This document shows positions 23,701 to 33,227 of a stretch of 64,000 nucleotides of DNA, piece after piece. The stretch is taken from the IMG/VR virus record IMGVR_UViG_3300001041_000017, positions 1 to 64,000 of that record; one strand, written 5' to 3'. Below the pieces are notes generated by a model, which was not told where the DNA came from, did not search any database, and saw only the letters and a program-made list of their open reading frames with translations. Origin of the DNA: a virus. The stretch's first letter is position 1; each line of letters opens with the position of its first letter. The position numbers and the translations under genes were made by a program.

Positions 23701-23877
23701 CCTTCAGGTATAAGTCCAATAACTTTGTACGATTACCATTCTGGCAAACCTGGTGGAACTAGATCTATGACTTTTAAAGATTCTAAGTTTACCGTACAAG
23801 TTAAGCAATTAGCTGATATAGGTAATTCTTCATTTGAGGATGAGATTTCTAGGGCTGTAGCCCGATGGAGTGGATAA
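20746..23877 (+). CDS. Tail tape measure protein
   Basis: This 1043-aa protein sets tail length and helps DNA entry. It is the largest protein after the chaperones. Residues about 75-200 contain repeats of a VITKLKSAH or LITKLKTAH type unit. Hydrophobic spans occur at about 540-620 (VFGAIVYLFLINW, VTATFALVGFYTASLLVATF) and about 690-710 (LIIMLAAIAIGIAGMTG). The end is helical and charged. At about 0.15 nm per residue this predicts a tail near 155 nm (family rule). I prefer TTG 20746 behind GGGTGGTGA over the GTG at 20734. Confidence 0.85.
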   Translation: MPTNYLLQTEVIADVNNFNTGMSQAEKQLMSLGAAGMALNTVFTNLQRSISAFNASLKNLNSTSFTNIRSNLKALQTLGRINIQTKVDHSGVDQVITKLKSAHMLRNINIQTKVYMIPVNNLITKLKTAHALNDIRIKTQSDNKGVNDVVKKLDSIKILLTHPMELRIKAELTPLNSVVTKLMVIKKLLEVPMNLRLNGSQANSVFANIRSLFAGMRGIRIEADNSRIAETLRVLNRIIIAINKINGSRIRVDINGNPLGDLRRRTDHATDGIEALRNSVRNLKKDMYLLAGVGYIFTGGWISEKLWEAFVKPNMELEKMKISFEVLLKDKEKAKTLIDWTIKEAAVSPFESRGMQDFAMKMLGANLDPIKHYQVLKDLGASPSPLGLTSDQNLSELGRIIGLASGGQIGLAMDSMASFFPVISRASMKQSAGSKFDSQNQYMGDFKDWLEDLKITVADRLGGMSERIGKETVSGRLSTLSDIYNIRKKDIGDVKLYGLVSYEIEKLTKLLLRVKPENVEAIGKALADMVKVGLEVVKVFGAIVYLFLINWQTIRFPIVTATFALVGFYTASLLVATFRPIFVFLRMLYAGFMSLIIIQRARFWLVSFMLTVNGTGPIAVLSALIRRLALAFAFLRSQIVAQGLLTFLRSFGRLALSLLNPIKLLTLGVKGLGAAFSFLTTATGLRLIIMLAAIAIGIAGMTGMLDGIFEKYPSLKEFFGFSPAFASDFDYDEAVKKALSEQDEALKGSDLTSIPGYQENDITAIALAIRTTKEKYDDIRNRIMSERDRDLENLKQKDPDAEQSDEYKKIQQEADKKLLEINKKLIDELNVIGDKKTSDEDRNKLLAAIAETQKESAEYLNDIKYNTMQNQYSATKQHGDLVTSLASGKKDVGLLQYLVQNPFGLREESPMYRQLSKNYSMDIIESLKDQFKRLTEQRNKFVDQGYGEGSDQLMQIDLDLLNVQKEALGHLDEIKKSLNQGSFNLPSGISPITLYDYHSGKPGGTRSMTFKDSKFTVQVKQLADIGNSSFEDEISRAVARWSG

Positions 23878-23880
23878 TAA

Positions 23881-25173
23881 ATGTCTTTTACAGACTGTTT
23901 TAAATTATACAGAATAGATGATACATCTCCAACATATTCTGAAAACTTTGATTATGAATCAGCTAAATTTGGAGATCAGAATCAAAATAATTTCATAGCA
24001 AATATGGGACATGGAACATTTTTTAAAGTAATAAAAGATGGCTATTTAACACAGGCCAAAGCTATTCTTAACTGTATATCGCAGGGAGGATACTTTAAAT
24101 GTCTAGTTAATGTATACAAAACAGACGGTACTTCCTTAGAATATATTTCTTCTGCCGAAGCTATAAGATCAGTTACATCACCAGGAAAAGCGGATTTATG
24201 GATAAGTTTCGATAACCTTTATTTGTTGGAAGGAACTTATTATATAGCACTCTGGCCGGATGTCTCTACCTCCCCAGCAAACGGTTGGCAGATTTTAGCT
24301 GCAACAGGAAGTGTTGAAGAAACAGAATATATAGAAAAACCAGAAACATTAATCGGTGGATTTAATGGTAGTGGAATTTCTCAATCTGGAGCATACATTA
24401 CAGAATATTTTGATCATTATTGTATTGTAGAAATACTTATGGGAAATATAACGGCTGGCTCATCCTCTTCTTCTGAAGACTGGAATATTGTCACAGGTTC
24501 TTCTTGGGAAACGGGAGTTCCTTGGAGTATTCTAAAAAGTAAAGAAAAAGAAATAGGATCTAGATGTGTTTATACGCAGGAAAAAACATTTAACAAACCT
24601 GGAGTTGTTAAATTTACAAGAAGAATTTTTGTTAATTTAAAAGAAACAAATAATCAAAAAAGTAAACTTAGTTTTTTCATAGATGGAATATTAAAAGTAT
24701 CATGGAAAGGAATTCACCCTTGGGAATTGTTTGATACCTATTTTATATTTCCTGCCGGAGAACATACTTTTACTTGGATTTTTGAAATAGAAGAAGAGGG
24801 GTCTTACGCAGAACTTGGATTAATAGAGTATTATAAGTTTCCCCCATTGAATGATATAGAAATAATGGAGTATAAACCTGGAAGACCAGAAATAGTTATG
24901 GCTGAGACTTCGGTTATAGACGGTTTTTCTGGGTGGCAACGGGGAGCATATAAAGGTACTGTTTTCAGTATGAAATTATACATATATGAAAACGATGCTT
25001 ATTTGGACTTTATAAAAAATCTGGACAAGGCTTATATATGGGTAGATGAATTATGTATCCCATATGTAGGCGTTTTCGTTCTGGAAGATGATATAAGTAA
25101 AATTGGGGCTAACTGTGCTTATATTGTCTCTTGCAAGCTACACTGTCCTCAAATGGCAGGTGTAGGAGCATGA
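23881..25173 (+). CDS. Probable distal tail protein (430 aa)
   Basis: It directly follows the tape measure gene, where the distal tail (Dit-like) protein is found. N-terminal residues about 20-140 look like a beta-sandwich carbohydrate-binding type domain (YYIALWPDV). The C-terminal 100 residues (GRPEIVMAETSVIDGFSGWQR onward) resemble the Dit core, ending YIVSCKLHCPQMAG. It would cap the tail tube and hold the hub. Start ATG 23881 directly after the tape measure stops. Confidence 0.6.
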   Translation: MSFTDCFKLYRIDDTSPTYSENFDYESAKFGDQNQNNFIANMGHGTFFKVIKDGYLTQAKAILNCISQGGYFKCLVNVYKTDGTSLEYISSAEAIRSVTSPGKADLWISFDNLYLLEGTYYIALWPDVSTSPANGWQILAATGSVEETEYIEKPETLIGGFNGSGISQSGAYITEYFDHYCIVEILMGNITAGSSSSSEDWNIVTGSSWETGVPWSILKSKEKEIGSRCVYTQEKTFNKPGVVKFTRRIFVNLKETNNQKSKLSFFIDGILKVSWKGIHPWELFDTYFIFPAGEHTFTWIFEIEEEGSYAELGLIEYYKFPPLNDIEIMEYKPGRPEIVMAETSVIDGFSGWQRGAYKGTVFSMKLYIYENDAYLDFIKNLDKAYIWVDELCIPYVGVFVLEDDISKIGANCAYIVSCKLHCPQMAGVGA

Positions 25174-26708
25174 TTATACAGCCATTCACTTCTAAAAGTA
25201 ATCTTGATTATCTCCAGTCTAAATTAGCGATTGGAGATAAAAAACCAAGATGTATTGTAAAGTTTTTTTATACAGATAGTAGTGGTATTTATACTGGTCT
25301 AATTTTTGAAAAAACTGTTTCTGTAGATATAGATCAAAAGATAGATACTCCATGTTCTGAAGCAACAATAAAGATAGATAATCCTATGGGTAGTTATTCT
25401 CCATTTTATGATGCAGCTAAATTTCCAGAAATAAATCTTCAACCATTTAATTTTAAGAATTTGTTTCTACCAAATACAAAAGTAGAAATTTGGTTAGGTT
25501 ACGGAAACAATATAAAGAAAAGATTCACTGGTTTAATAGATAAAGTCAGTTTTGCTGGATTTCCTAACACAATGACTCTTAGAGTTTTAAGTATGTATAA
25601 AATAATTCAGGAACATATACTAGAACCCCCTGGGGGTTCCTATACTTATCATTGGTGGTCTGCCGGAAGTATAATGGGAGACTTAATTGATAGGTGTACC
25701 GGACTTCCTGTTATGTTTGAAGAGGTTATGATTTGGGACGGTTCCAGGGGAGATTATGTTCCATATACAATAGAGAGTGTAGAATTTAAGTATGGAGAGT
25801 TTTTGAGTGATTCTGTTTCTAGCATAGCAAAAACTCTGAATCATAGAATTGGAGATAATGCTGAAGGTGTTATTTATTTCAAAGAAGATATTTACGATGC
25901 TACTTGGCCGGAAGATCACCTATATACAGACTGGGTAGGTTTAAAAGAATTAAGTATGGATATAGATGATCAAAAAATAAGAACTCATGTTATGGTTTTT
26001 GGTGGTAGCGGATTTAATCTTTTTAGAAATGATTATTTATTTAATGAAATAGCAAAAGGGAGAAGAAAAGTATCTCAAATTCCTCTTTGGTGGGGAGATA
26101 CAAGAGAAAAAAGAGAAGTAGCTGCAAGGAAATTTTTTAGAGATATTTTAAGAAAATTCAAAACAGGTAGTTTTGTTTCTACAGGAAACCCTAATATAAA
26201 GATAGCCGACTTAATACGTCTGAGAAATGTAGGAACCGGTATAAATTCTAAGTATAGGGTTGTTGGAATAAAGACATCTTTCAATACTTCTGGGGTCTAT
26301 TTAGACAATATAGAATACGAATCATGTCAAAATCTATCTTATGTTGTTGAGGAAAGAAGTGTTGTTATTCCAAAAAAACCAGTTGAAGAAACTTTCTTTT
26401 TTGAGTCTTTTGATACTTACAAAACAACATTAAATCCTGGTTTTTATAAAACTTTTCAATCAGAATTAAATCCTTTCCCTTTTGGTATCCAACATAATGA
26501 AGCGGAAGGTTGGGGTGTAGCGATTAGTAATGCAAATGATCCAATACCTATAACCCCAGACAATGTAGAGGTTCCTTCTGACGTTCCTGAAAAACCTCTA
26601 AATGAAGAACCTCATCCAGAAATCATAGAAGTATGGTCTGACGGAATTTTAATGGAAAAAAGATTATCAGAACCACCCTATACTATTTTATATAAAAAAC
26701 CTTCCTAA
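25170..26708 (+). CDS. Baseplate hub / tail tip protein (XkdQ-like, 512 aa)
   Basis: Residues about 25-150 form a beta domain with SEATIKIDNPMGSYSPF and KVEIWLGYGN, as in gpD/XkdQ-type hub proteins; the middle holds IGDNAEGVIYF and further strands. The C-terminus has a proline-rich segment (VEVPSDVPEKPLNEEP). It probably forms the central hub below the distal tail protein. The start is ATG 25170, overlapping the previous stop; the in-frame start 13 codons upstream lies inside that gene. Confidence 0.65.
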   Translation: MIIQPFTSKSNLDYLQSKLAIGDKKPRCIVKFFYTDSSGIYTGLIFEKTVSVDIDQKIDTPCSEATIKIDNPMGSYSPFYDAAKFPEINLQPFNFKNLFLPNTKVEIWLGYGNNIKKRFTGLIDKVSFAGFPNTMTLRVLSMYKIIQEHILEPPGGSYTYHWWSAGSIMGDLIDRCTGLPVMFEEVMIWDGSRGDYVPYTIESVEFKYGEFLSDSVSSIAKTLNHRIGDNAEGVIYFKEDIYDATWPEDHLYTDWVGLKELSMDIDDQKIRTHVMVFGGSGFNLFRNDYLFNEIAKGRRKVSQIPLWWGDTREKREVAARKFFRDILRKFKTGSFVSTGNPNIKIADLIRLRNVGTGINSKYRVVGIKTSFNTSGVYLDNIEYESCQNLSYVVEERSVVIPKKPVEETFFFESFDTYKTTLNPGFYKTFQSELNPFPFGIQHNEAEGWGVAISNANDPIPITPDNVEVPSDVPEKPLNEEPHPEIIEVWSDGILMEKRLSEPPYTILYKKPS

Positions 26709-26720
26709 AGAGGTGAGAAT

Positions 26721-28484
26721 ATGTCGGTTGTAATAGAACCAGTTAATAACTGGTTAGGTATCGGAAGTAATACTTTTACCAATATAGGTAGCTCTGGAAT
26801 GTCTTATCCTTTAGCCCCTCCTCCGATACAACAAGCGGATAATTTATTCCCAGACCTACTTCAAGAATCAGATACTTATTATAAAGAAAATACTTCAGAA
26901 TTTTATTCAGATCTTATTTTAAACATAACAATACCAGAAAGAACTTCTTTAGACGAGGCATATTATTTAGAGTATACCTATTGTGTTGGTGGGATGCCTC
27001 AAGATTATTTAGCATTTCTTATAAACAATTCGATAAGAAAAACAACTCATTCACCTTCCGTCTGGAAGAAGAGTGAGAAAATATATCTCCCCTACGGGGA
27101 TTTAGAATTAATCTGGAGATATTATAAAATAGTAGTTGATGATTTAACAAAAATAGAAACAATAGATGTATCAAAAACCTATAGAATGACATCTGGTAAA
27201 TGGGATGGTCCGTATGCAGATACTATAAATACCGTAAGTTCTGCTGCTGGAGTAGATCCTAGATTAACAGCCATGATAATTAAGAAAGAATCTGGTTTTA
27301 ACGCTAAAGCTTTAAATAAAAAATCTGGTTGTTCCGGATTAATGCAAATATTACCTTCAAACAATAGATATTTAGGAATAACTAACGCTTACGATTATTT
27401 GCAAAATATTCAGGGTGGTGTTAAGTTATTTTCTGAATATCTTAAACAAGTAAACGGAGACGTTAGGTTTGCTCTGGCAGCCTATAATTGGGGACCGGGG
27501 AATGTCGAGAAAGCTGTTCGGAAATATGGTAGAGAAGAGGCTTTAAATCATGCCCCGACTGAAACTAAAGATTACGTCCAGAAAATAATAGAGCAATGGG
27601 AGGCTTTAGGTGGGAATCCTGCCGATCCTACTGCCCCTGTAGTTGTTGAGGGTGAAACCCAAGGGGAATATAAAGGGAATGGTTTTTATCAACTCCCGAT
27701 ACTTGGACCTTGGGGAAAAGCTTGTATCGGTGAAGTAAAGATAACGAAAGAAACCAAAGAAGATATAGCTTATGATAATTGGGAGGATGTTTTGAAGTTT
27801 TATGATTTAAAAACATTTTTCTTTACGGGAGTGTGGAGCAAGATTGAAGAAACTACAACATCTAATACATCTACTCCTACAAGTACAACTTCCACTCCTA
27901 CTACAGATATTCAGAAGTTAACATCGGAACAAATTGAATATATTCAACAGCAATTAAAAAACGGTGGTTATTATGGTGGAGTAGTTAACGGTATTTATAG
28001 TATAGAAATAGGAATATCTTTAAAGAATTTTAAAACTGCTGCCGGACTGTCAGCTAACACTAGCTACGATCAAGAAACCTCCGATGCTTTATACTTTTTT
28101 ATTAAACATCAATCTGGAGGTAGACAGATATCAGAGCATTTTAATGAAGATGAATTTGCTTGTCATGCCGATAATTCCGTTATGGTTCAACCAAAATTAA
28201 TAAAATTGTTAGAACAATTAAGAAATGCTATTGGGGTAGGAGTTAATATAAATAGTGGATATAGAACTCCAGAATATAATGCTACTCTTTCCGGGGCAGC
28301 TTTAAATTCTTATCATATAAAAGGTATGGCTGCCGATATCTCCCCTATCGACGGTTCTTCTTCCACTCTCCAATTGATAGCTTCAAAAGCTAGAGAATTA
28401 GGATTTGGTGGAGTAGCCTTATATTCAAGCGGATTTGTTCATGTAGATACCGGTCCCAAGAGAGATAGTTGGACTGGAGCGTAA
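26721..28484 (+). CDS. Three-domain tail murein hydrolase (SLT-PG_binding-M15)
   Basis: Residues about 170-300 form a lytic transglycosylase (SLT) domain: IIKKESGFNAKALNKKSGCSG, GLMQILP and AAYNWGPGNVEKA. Residues about 395-460 form a PG_binding_1 repeat (IQQQLKNGGYYGGVVNGIYS). Residues about 465-587 form a peptidase M15 domain with SGYRTPEYNA, SYHIKGMAADI and FVHVDTG. The first 150 residues are a beta-rich tail-attachment part. The protein would cut both sugar and peptide bonds in the wall during DNA entry. Thr/Ser-rich linkers join the domains. Start ATG 26721 behind AAAGAGGTGAGAAT. Confidence 0.88.
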   Translation: MSVVIEPVNNWLGIGSNTFTNIGSSGMSYPLAPPPIQQADNLFPDLLQESDTYYKENTSEFYSDLILNITIPERTSLDEAYYLEYTYCVGGMPQDYLAFLINNSIRKTTHSPSVWKKSEKIYLPYGDLELIWRYYKIVVDDLTKIETIDVSKTYRMTSGKWDGPYADTINTVSSAAGVDPRLTAMIIKKESGFNAKALNKKSGCSGLMQILPSNNRYLGITNAYDYLQNIQGGVKLFSEYLKQVNGDVRFALAAYNWGPGNVEKAVRKYGREEALNHAPTETKDYVQKIIEQWEALGGNPADPTAPVVVEGETQGEYKGNGFYQLPILGPWGKACIGEVKITKETKEDIAYDNWEDVLKFYDLKTFFFTGVWSKIEETTTSNTSTPTSTTSTPTTDIQKLTSEQIEYIQQQLKNGGYYGGVVNGIYSIEIGISLKNFKTAAGLSANTSYDQETSDALYFFIKHQSGGRQISEHFNEDEFACHADNSVMVQPKLIKLLEQLRNAIGVGVNINSGYRTPEYNATLSGAALNSYHIKGMAADISPIDGSSSTLQLIASKARELGFGGVALYSSGFVHVDTGPKRDSWTGA

Positions 28485-28499
28485 AGGGAGTGATGAATT

Positions 28500-28880
28500 A
28501 TGATCGGAACGATGGAACAGCAATTATCCGAATTTATAGATAGATGGTTTCAAAATAAAATAACGGATGGAAATAGAACTCAGAATTCTTCTTCAACATC
28601 TCCAACGGTAGTAATAAATACTCCTGAAGAGGTATTTATTCCAGATGAACATATTAGACTTTTTTATAATTCTGAAAACAAAGGGAGATTAGAAAAAGTA
28701 GTAACAGGTAGTAGTATTATTTCTCTGGTTGAAATAAAAAATAGATTAGAAAAAGTATTTACAGAAACATTGCAGGGAAAAACAGAAACGGCATTAACTT
28801 ACGATGATCTTAATAGATTGACAGACGTTATTATAAAACAAGTTGTAGAAATAGACGATCCTCCATTGGAGGACGTATAG
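28500..28880 (+). CDS. Small tail-region protein (126 aa)
   Basis: The ATG at 28500 follows AAAGGGAGTGATGAATT. The product is mostly helical with a Ser/Thr-rich stretch (about 24-36). It lies between the tail hydrolase and the first of the paralogous fibre genes. No recognised domain. Confidence 0.6.
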   Translation: MIGTMEQQLSEFIDRWFQNKITDGNRTQNSSSTSPTVVINTPEEVFIPDEHIRLFYNSENKGRLEKVVTGSSIISLVEIKNRLEKVFTETLQGKTETALTYDDLNRLTDVIIKQVVEIDDPPLEDV

Positions 28881-28881
28881 T

Positions 28882-31158
28882 ATGGTTTGGGTAAATACAA
28901 AAATATCTGAAGGGAGCCCAATTGAAGACTTAACAAATGTTATGGAGAGTAACGGTTGGGGTTTGGAAAGTAAATATAGCAGAATGGTTATTCCCTCAGA
29001 TTTTATTAAACCTAAAAGGATAACCATTCCGGTATTAAGAAATGATGATTTTAGTTATATCCCAATACCTCAAGAAATTAAGCGTATTAATAGCAAAAAA
29101 TATAGAAATTATTATTTATTCAAAGATGGAGAAGAAATAGTTTCTGATATACTAGGGCCGGTTATAGTTATAGAAAGAGATGACCTAGATTCAGTAGATA
29201 TGTATATAAGCCCAATAGAAGAAGGGGAGATCTTAGAAACCTCTGTTGGTATTCATTATATTTTTCAAAGTATTTTTGACGAAAGATTTATTTTGGGTAT
29301 TTCTTTTTATTTAGAAATAAAAGAGTCTGTGTTTTCGTTACTTAATAATAATTCTATGCCGATAACTGTACCTGGGGTGGACAGGATGATTATTAAAAAC
29401 GAAGAAGATTGTATCGGAAGTATTCTTAATAAAACAATGTCTAAAAGAGTTTTCCCTTCATCTTGGTATGTTTATTCTTTGAAATCTCTTAGTGATCATC
29501 TTTTAAGTGACCACGATATTTCTATTATTAAAAACTCTTTTATTTTTTTTAGCAAAGAAAACGATGATATAAAAAGAGTATGCTTAGATGTAGAAACAGA
29601 AACTTATTGGAATGAAAAAGAAGAAGTTAAAAGTAAAGGTTATCCTCAAATTATGCAATCACCAATAATAGAAATGAATTTAAGAAAACCAGATTTAGAG
29701 GATTATAGTTACGACAATACTTTGAAGATTAAAAAGATGAATACAAACTGGTGGAAAAATAGCAAAATATCCGTCGTTGGAAGAATAGATTCAAGGACTA
29801 TTTTTCTTATATTTCAAACTGATAATACTCCTTCTTTTGAGGGAAATGTCATTCCAGCGATACCTCTTTATTTTGGCGATTTAGATAAGCCTCAAGATTC
29901 TGGAAGAGGAGAAACGACTCCAATTTTAATAGCTGGGACAGTTCCCAATTTATCTTTAGACGAAATTAAATCTTTTGAATTTGATAATACAGAAATAACA
30001 CAGACTCCTATATTTCCATTGCTGAAAAGTTATAAAAGTTATCCTGGGAATGGAATTGATAATGTAATGATGAGGAGAACAAATAATGGTTCTTTTTATC
30101 AAAGATGCTACTTATCATGGAATACGATTTCAGACCTTGCAAGACCTAACAGGAAGAGTTCTGAAGGGTATCAGTATCCAAGGTCTTATTACGGAGAAGA
30201 TGAATTTCTTTATCAATTTAATCCTTCGGGATATTCAGAAGAAAATGAAAATAATTCTGTTTCCTCAAAGATATATGTTATCCATCCAGAAGACGGAATA
30301 CTTGGATCTCTAAGATTTTGCATAGCAATAAATCCTCTATCTTTAATATCAGGGATGGATAAATTGAAAGTAAGAAGAGAGTGTCCTAGTTTGTTTGACA
30401 TTTATTCTTTTAGAATAATAGAATCTGTTTCTCCATTTACGAAAAGACCAGGGACACCTTACAGATATATAGGTATTGGTCTTTTAGAATTATCAGAAAA
30501 AATAATAGAAGAACCATATTTGGGGTTAGATTCTTTTGGAACTTACGAAAATAGAGTTTCTGTTTCTTTTATTTCTAATGGTAACGCTATTATATATACA
30601 ACGGATGAAACTAATCCAATAGAATCTGAAACATCCATAGATTATTTAGGTCCTTTTGTGATTGAAGAAACCACTACAATCAATGTAGTGGCAACGGACG
30701 GAGAGGGTAATTTTAGCGAGGTTGTTACTGGAGAATTTATTATAACTCCAATCGAAACTCCTGAAGATCCTCCTGAAGATCCTCCTGAAGATCCTCCTGA
30801 AGATCCTCCTTCTACAGATGGGCCTACATCTATTCCTATAAAAGCTCTTTTTGATGTGGATGGTGGAGGACCGATAGGAAGAATTTATCCTGAAGGTTTC
30901 TTAACAACTCCTTTTAGCGATATTTCTGTATTGCAATTTGTTTTATGGGATCTACAACCACAAGATACTTTATTGGATGAAGTTTTTTGGACATCAAGTA
31001 ATCCAGAAGTAGCAGAAGTTTATGTAGTAATAGAAGCTCCTTTAGCCAGAAACGCTTATTATCATGTAAGATTCAAAAGTGTAGGAACAACAACATTTAC
31101 TATCTCTAGTAGGACTAACCCTAATGTAAATTCCACATTTGTATTAACATTGCAATAA
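28882..31158 (+). CDS. Tail fibre-like paralogue 1 with CHB_HEX-like, PEDP repeat and Ig-like domains (758 aa)
   Basis: This is the first of four paralogues (with 31626, 33228 and 34695). Shared features are a start of the form WVNTKISEG...NGWGLES, an IFLIFQTDNTPSFEGN segment, a YQFNPSGYSEE motif and an ending such as PFTKRPGTPYRYIGIG. After this core (about residues 1-540) come a CHB_HEX-type domain (about 545-620, IIYTTDETNPIESE), four PEDP repeats and a final Ig-like domain (about 650-758, TSSNPEVAEVY). It probably forms part of the adsorption apparatus. Confidence 0.6.
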   Translation: MVWVNTKISEGSPIEDLTNVMESNGWGLESKYSRMVIPSDFIKPKRITIPVLRNDDFSYIPIPQEIKRINSKKYRNYYLFKDGEEIVSDILGPVIVIERDDLDSVDMYISPIEEGEILETSVGIHYIFQSIFDERFILGISFYLEIKESVFSLLNNNSMPITVPGVDRMIIKNEEDCIGSILNKTMSKRVFPSSWYVYSLKSLSDHLLSDHDISIIKNSFIFFSKENDDIKRVCLDVETETYWNEKEEVKSKGYPQIMQSPIIEMNLRKPDLEDYSYDNTLKIKKMNTNWWKNSKISVVGRIDSRTIFLIFQTDNTPSFEGNVIPAIPLYFGDLDKPQDSGRGETTPILIAGTVPNLSLDEIKSFEFDNTEITQTPIFPLLKSYKSYPGNGIDNVMMRRTNNGSFYQRCYLSWNTISDLARPNRKSSEGYQYPRSYYGEDEFLYQFNPSGYSEENENNSVSSKIYVIHPEDGILGSLRFCIAINPLSLISGMDKLKVRRECPSLFDIYSFRIIESVSPFTKRPGTPYRYIGIGLLELSEKIIEEPYLGLDSFGTYENRVSVSFISNGNAIIYTTDETNPIESETSIDYLGPFVIEETTTINVVATDGEGNFSEVVTGEFIITPIETPEDPPEDPPEDPPEDPPSTDGPTSIPIKALFDVDGGGPIGRIYPEGFLTTPFSDISVLQFVLWDLQPQDTLLDEVFWTSSNPEVAEVYVVIEAPLARNAYYHVRFKSVGTTTFTISSRTNPNVNSTFVLTLQ
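30760..30807 (+). repeat. Four 12-bp tandem repeats (CCTGAAGATCCT)
   Basis: Four exact copies of a 12-bp unit encode a Pro-Glu-Asp-Pro linker within the preceding-listed fibre paralogue, joining its CHB_HEX-like and Ig-like domains. Exact repetition suggests slippage and possible length variation. Confidence 0.95.
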
Positions 31159-31206
31159 ATATTTTCTTACGCTTAGAGATAAATTATTGAAAGGGGAGTG
31201 ATGGGA

Positions 31207-31626
31207 TTGGCTGAAAGTTTTTCAGTAAATTATTTAGCCGGAGGAAGATTAAACTCTCCCTGGTTCCCAACAAAAACAGAACCATATATTGAAGGTCTTA
31301 TTTTACCGATAAATAATTCTGTTTTAGAAACACCTAAAATACTAACTTTAGATTTTGATACAGAAATGTTATCAATGTCTATAGCAGCAGAAAGATATGA
31401 AATATTTGATTATTGGAAATTATTCATTAATAACAAGATAGTTATGAAAAATATTTATATGAAAAAGATACCAGAGGGGGTATTTTTAATGGTTGCAAAA
31501 AGTATACCTGCAAATACTCCAATATTATTAGTATTCTATAACCAAAGTCAAGTAGCAAATCATGTCTGGGTTAATTATCAGTTTTTAAGAGATCCAGAAG
31601 AAGATATAATAGAGGATGAACAATAA
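31207..31626 (+). CDS. Small tail-region protein (139 aa)
   Basis: A beta-rich protein between paralogues 1 and 2 (LAESFSVNYLAGGRLNSPW; ILTLDFDTEMLSMSIAAERY). GTG 31198, ATG 31201 and TTG 31207 are all in frame; the spacing from AAGGGGAG (31191-31198) best suits TTG 31207. Its stop overlaps the next ATG (TAATG). Function unknown, likely a fibre or baseplate accessory. Confidence 0.6.
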   Translation: MAESFSVNYLAGGRLNSPWFPTKTEPYIEGLILPINNSVLETPKILTLDFDTEMLSMSIAAERYEIFDYWKLFINNKIVMKNIYMKKIPEGVFLMVAKSIPANTPILLVFYNQSQVANHVWVNYQFLRDPEEDIIEDEQ

Positions 31627-33212
31627 TGTCCTGGGTAAATACAACAGTCCAAGAAGGTTTATTTTTAGAAGGAATTGCAGAAATATTAGAACCTGAAGGT
31701 TGGGAACTTTTAAAGAAATACAATAAGATAGTTTGTCCTAAAGAGTTTTTTATTATTGAAAAAATAGAATTAACTCTTCCGGCAAACACAACAACTTTAG
31801 AAATACCTCTGGGGTTAAAAAACGCTCCAGAGGGTATTATCCGAGGATTTCTTCTTTTCGAAAAAGAAACTGGTCTTATAGAAGAATATTCTTCAGGGAT
31901 AAATAATATTTACATTGAGAGCAAAGTTTATGATAGGGCTTATGTTCTATTCTACAATAACGTAAACCTATCCTCTGTTATGAATTTTAATATATCGTCT
32001 CATTATATTTTCAAAAATCAAGATGGATTAACTTTTGGATTAGCCTTATATTTAGAAACAACAAAAACTATAATAGAAATTCTAGAAAAATCATTACTTC
32101 CGTTTATTACTCCAAAAGACAATCTGGAAGACGAGAATACAAAAATAATTGCCGATAATGTTTTTTCTTCCTGGTTAATAGATTCTTCAAAACAATACTT
32201 TGAAAGATCTACATTATATTCGTATATGATTGAAAGTTTACAAGAAGAGATTATAAATAAGGAAGAAGAACTTTTTCCTTGGGAAGACAATGATACAGCT
32301 AAAAATTATTCTTTAGACCAAGAAACCATTTCTTATTTTGAATACAATCCTCTAGAGGATGAATACGAATTGAAAGTTGACAATTTTCCTGAAACAATGC
32401 AATCACCAATAGTTCCCATAAATATTAGAAGACATTCTCTAGATAATGTCTATAAGGATAATGATTTAGGTATAGATATTTATGATACTAATTGGTGGGA
32501 AGATAGTGATATTAAAGTAAAAGGGCAATTAGATTACCGAACTATATTTTTAATAATTGAGGCAGACAATACTTCTGCTTTTGAAGGAAATGTTGTTTCG
32601 ACAGTTCCTTTTTATTTTGGAGAAATAGATTTAGAAGAAACAGAAGAAAGAACAATAGTATTAATAACAGGAACAACTCCAAACGAAACAAATTATAACT
32701 TTGATGATTCATCTAATGAACCTATAGAAACAATATTACCGTTATCTAAAACTTACGAATCGAATCCGGCAAATGCTATTAATAATGTTATGGTTATGAA
32801 AAATAAAAACGGGTCATATTATAAATCTCATTATCTGTCTTGGAATACTATTTCTAATCTAGTATCTCCAGACCGAATAGGGAATAATAAATATCCGAGG
32901 TCTTGGGGTCAGAATTCAGAAGATGAATTTCTTTATCAATTTAATCCTTCGGGATATTCAGAAGAAGGAATGTCTTCTGAGATTTCTGTTATAAGCCCTG
33001 AAGAGGGAGTTAGGGGTAATTTAAGATTATGTGTTGCAATAAATCCTCTTTCTTTAATAGATGAGGATAAATTGAAGGCTACGAGTGAATTTTGTCCTAA
33101 TAAATACGATTATTATATCTTCAAAGAAATAAGTGGAATATCACCATTTACAAGTAGGCCTAGCACAGTTTATAGACCTATGGGTATTGGTATTTTTGAA
33201 AAAACAGAATAA
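31626..33212 (+). CDS. Tail fibre-like paralogue 2 (528 aa)
   Basis: It shares with paralogue 1 the WVNTTVQEG start, IFLIIEADNTSAFEGN, DEFLYQFNPSGYSEE and PFTSRPSTVYRPMGIG. A 48-bp stretch (32919-32966) is identical in DNA to 30196-30243 in paralogue 1, so the two genes have recently exchanged sequence or duplicated. It lacks the added C-terminal domains. Start ATG 31626. Confidence 0.6.
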   Translation: MSWVNTTVQEGLFLEGIAEILEPEGWELLKKYNKIVCPKEFFIIEKIELTLPANTTTLEIPLGLKNAPEGIIRGFLLFEKETGLIEEYSSGINNIYIESKVYDRAYVLFYNNVNLSSVMNFNISSHYIFKNQDGLTFGLALYLETTKTIIEILEKSLLPFITPKDNLEDENTKIIADNVFSSWLIDSSKQYFERSTLYSYMIESLQEEIINKEEELFPWEDNDTAKNYSLDQETISYFEYNPLEDEYELKVDNFPETMQSPIVPINIRRHSLDNVYKDNDLGIDIYDTNWWEDSDIKVKGQLDYRTIFLIIEADNTSAFEGNVVSTVPFYFGEIDLEETEERTIVLITGTTPNETNYNFDDSSNEPIETILPLSKTYESNPANAINNVMVMKNKNGSYYKSHYLSWNTISNLVSPDRIGNNKYPRSWGQNSEDEFLYQFNPSGYSEEGMSSEISVISPEEGVRGNLRLCVAINPLSLIDEDKLKATSEFCPNKYDYYIFKEISGISPFTSRPSTVYRPMGIGIFEKTE

Positions 33213-33227
33213 AGGAGGTTTTAGGAA

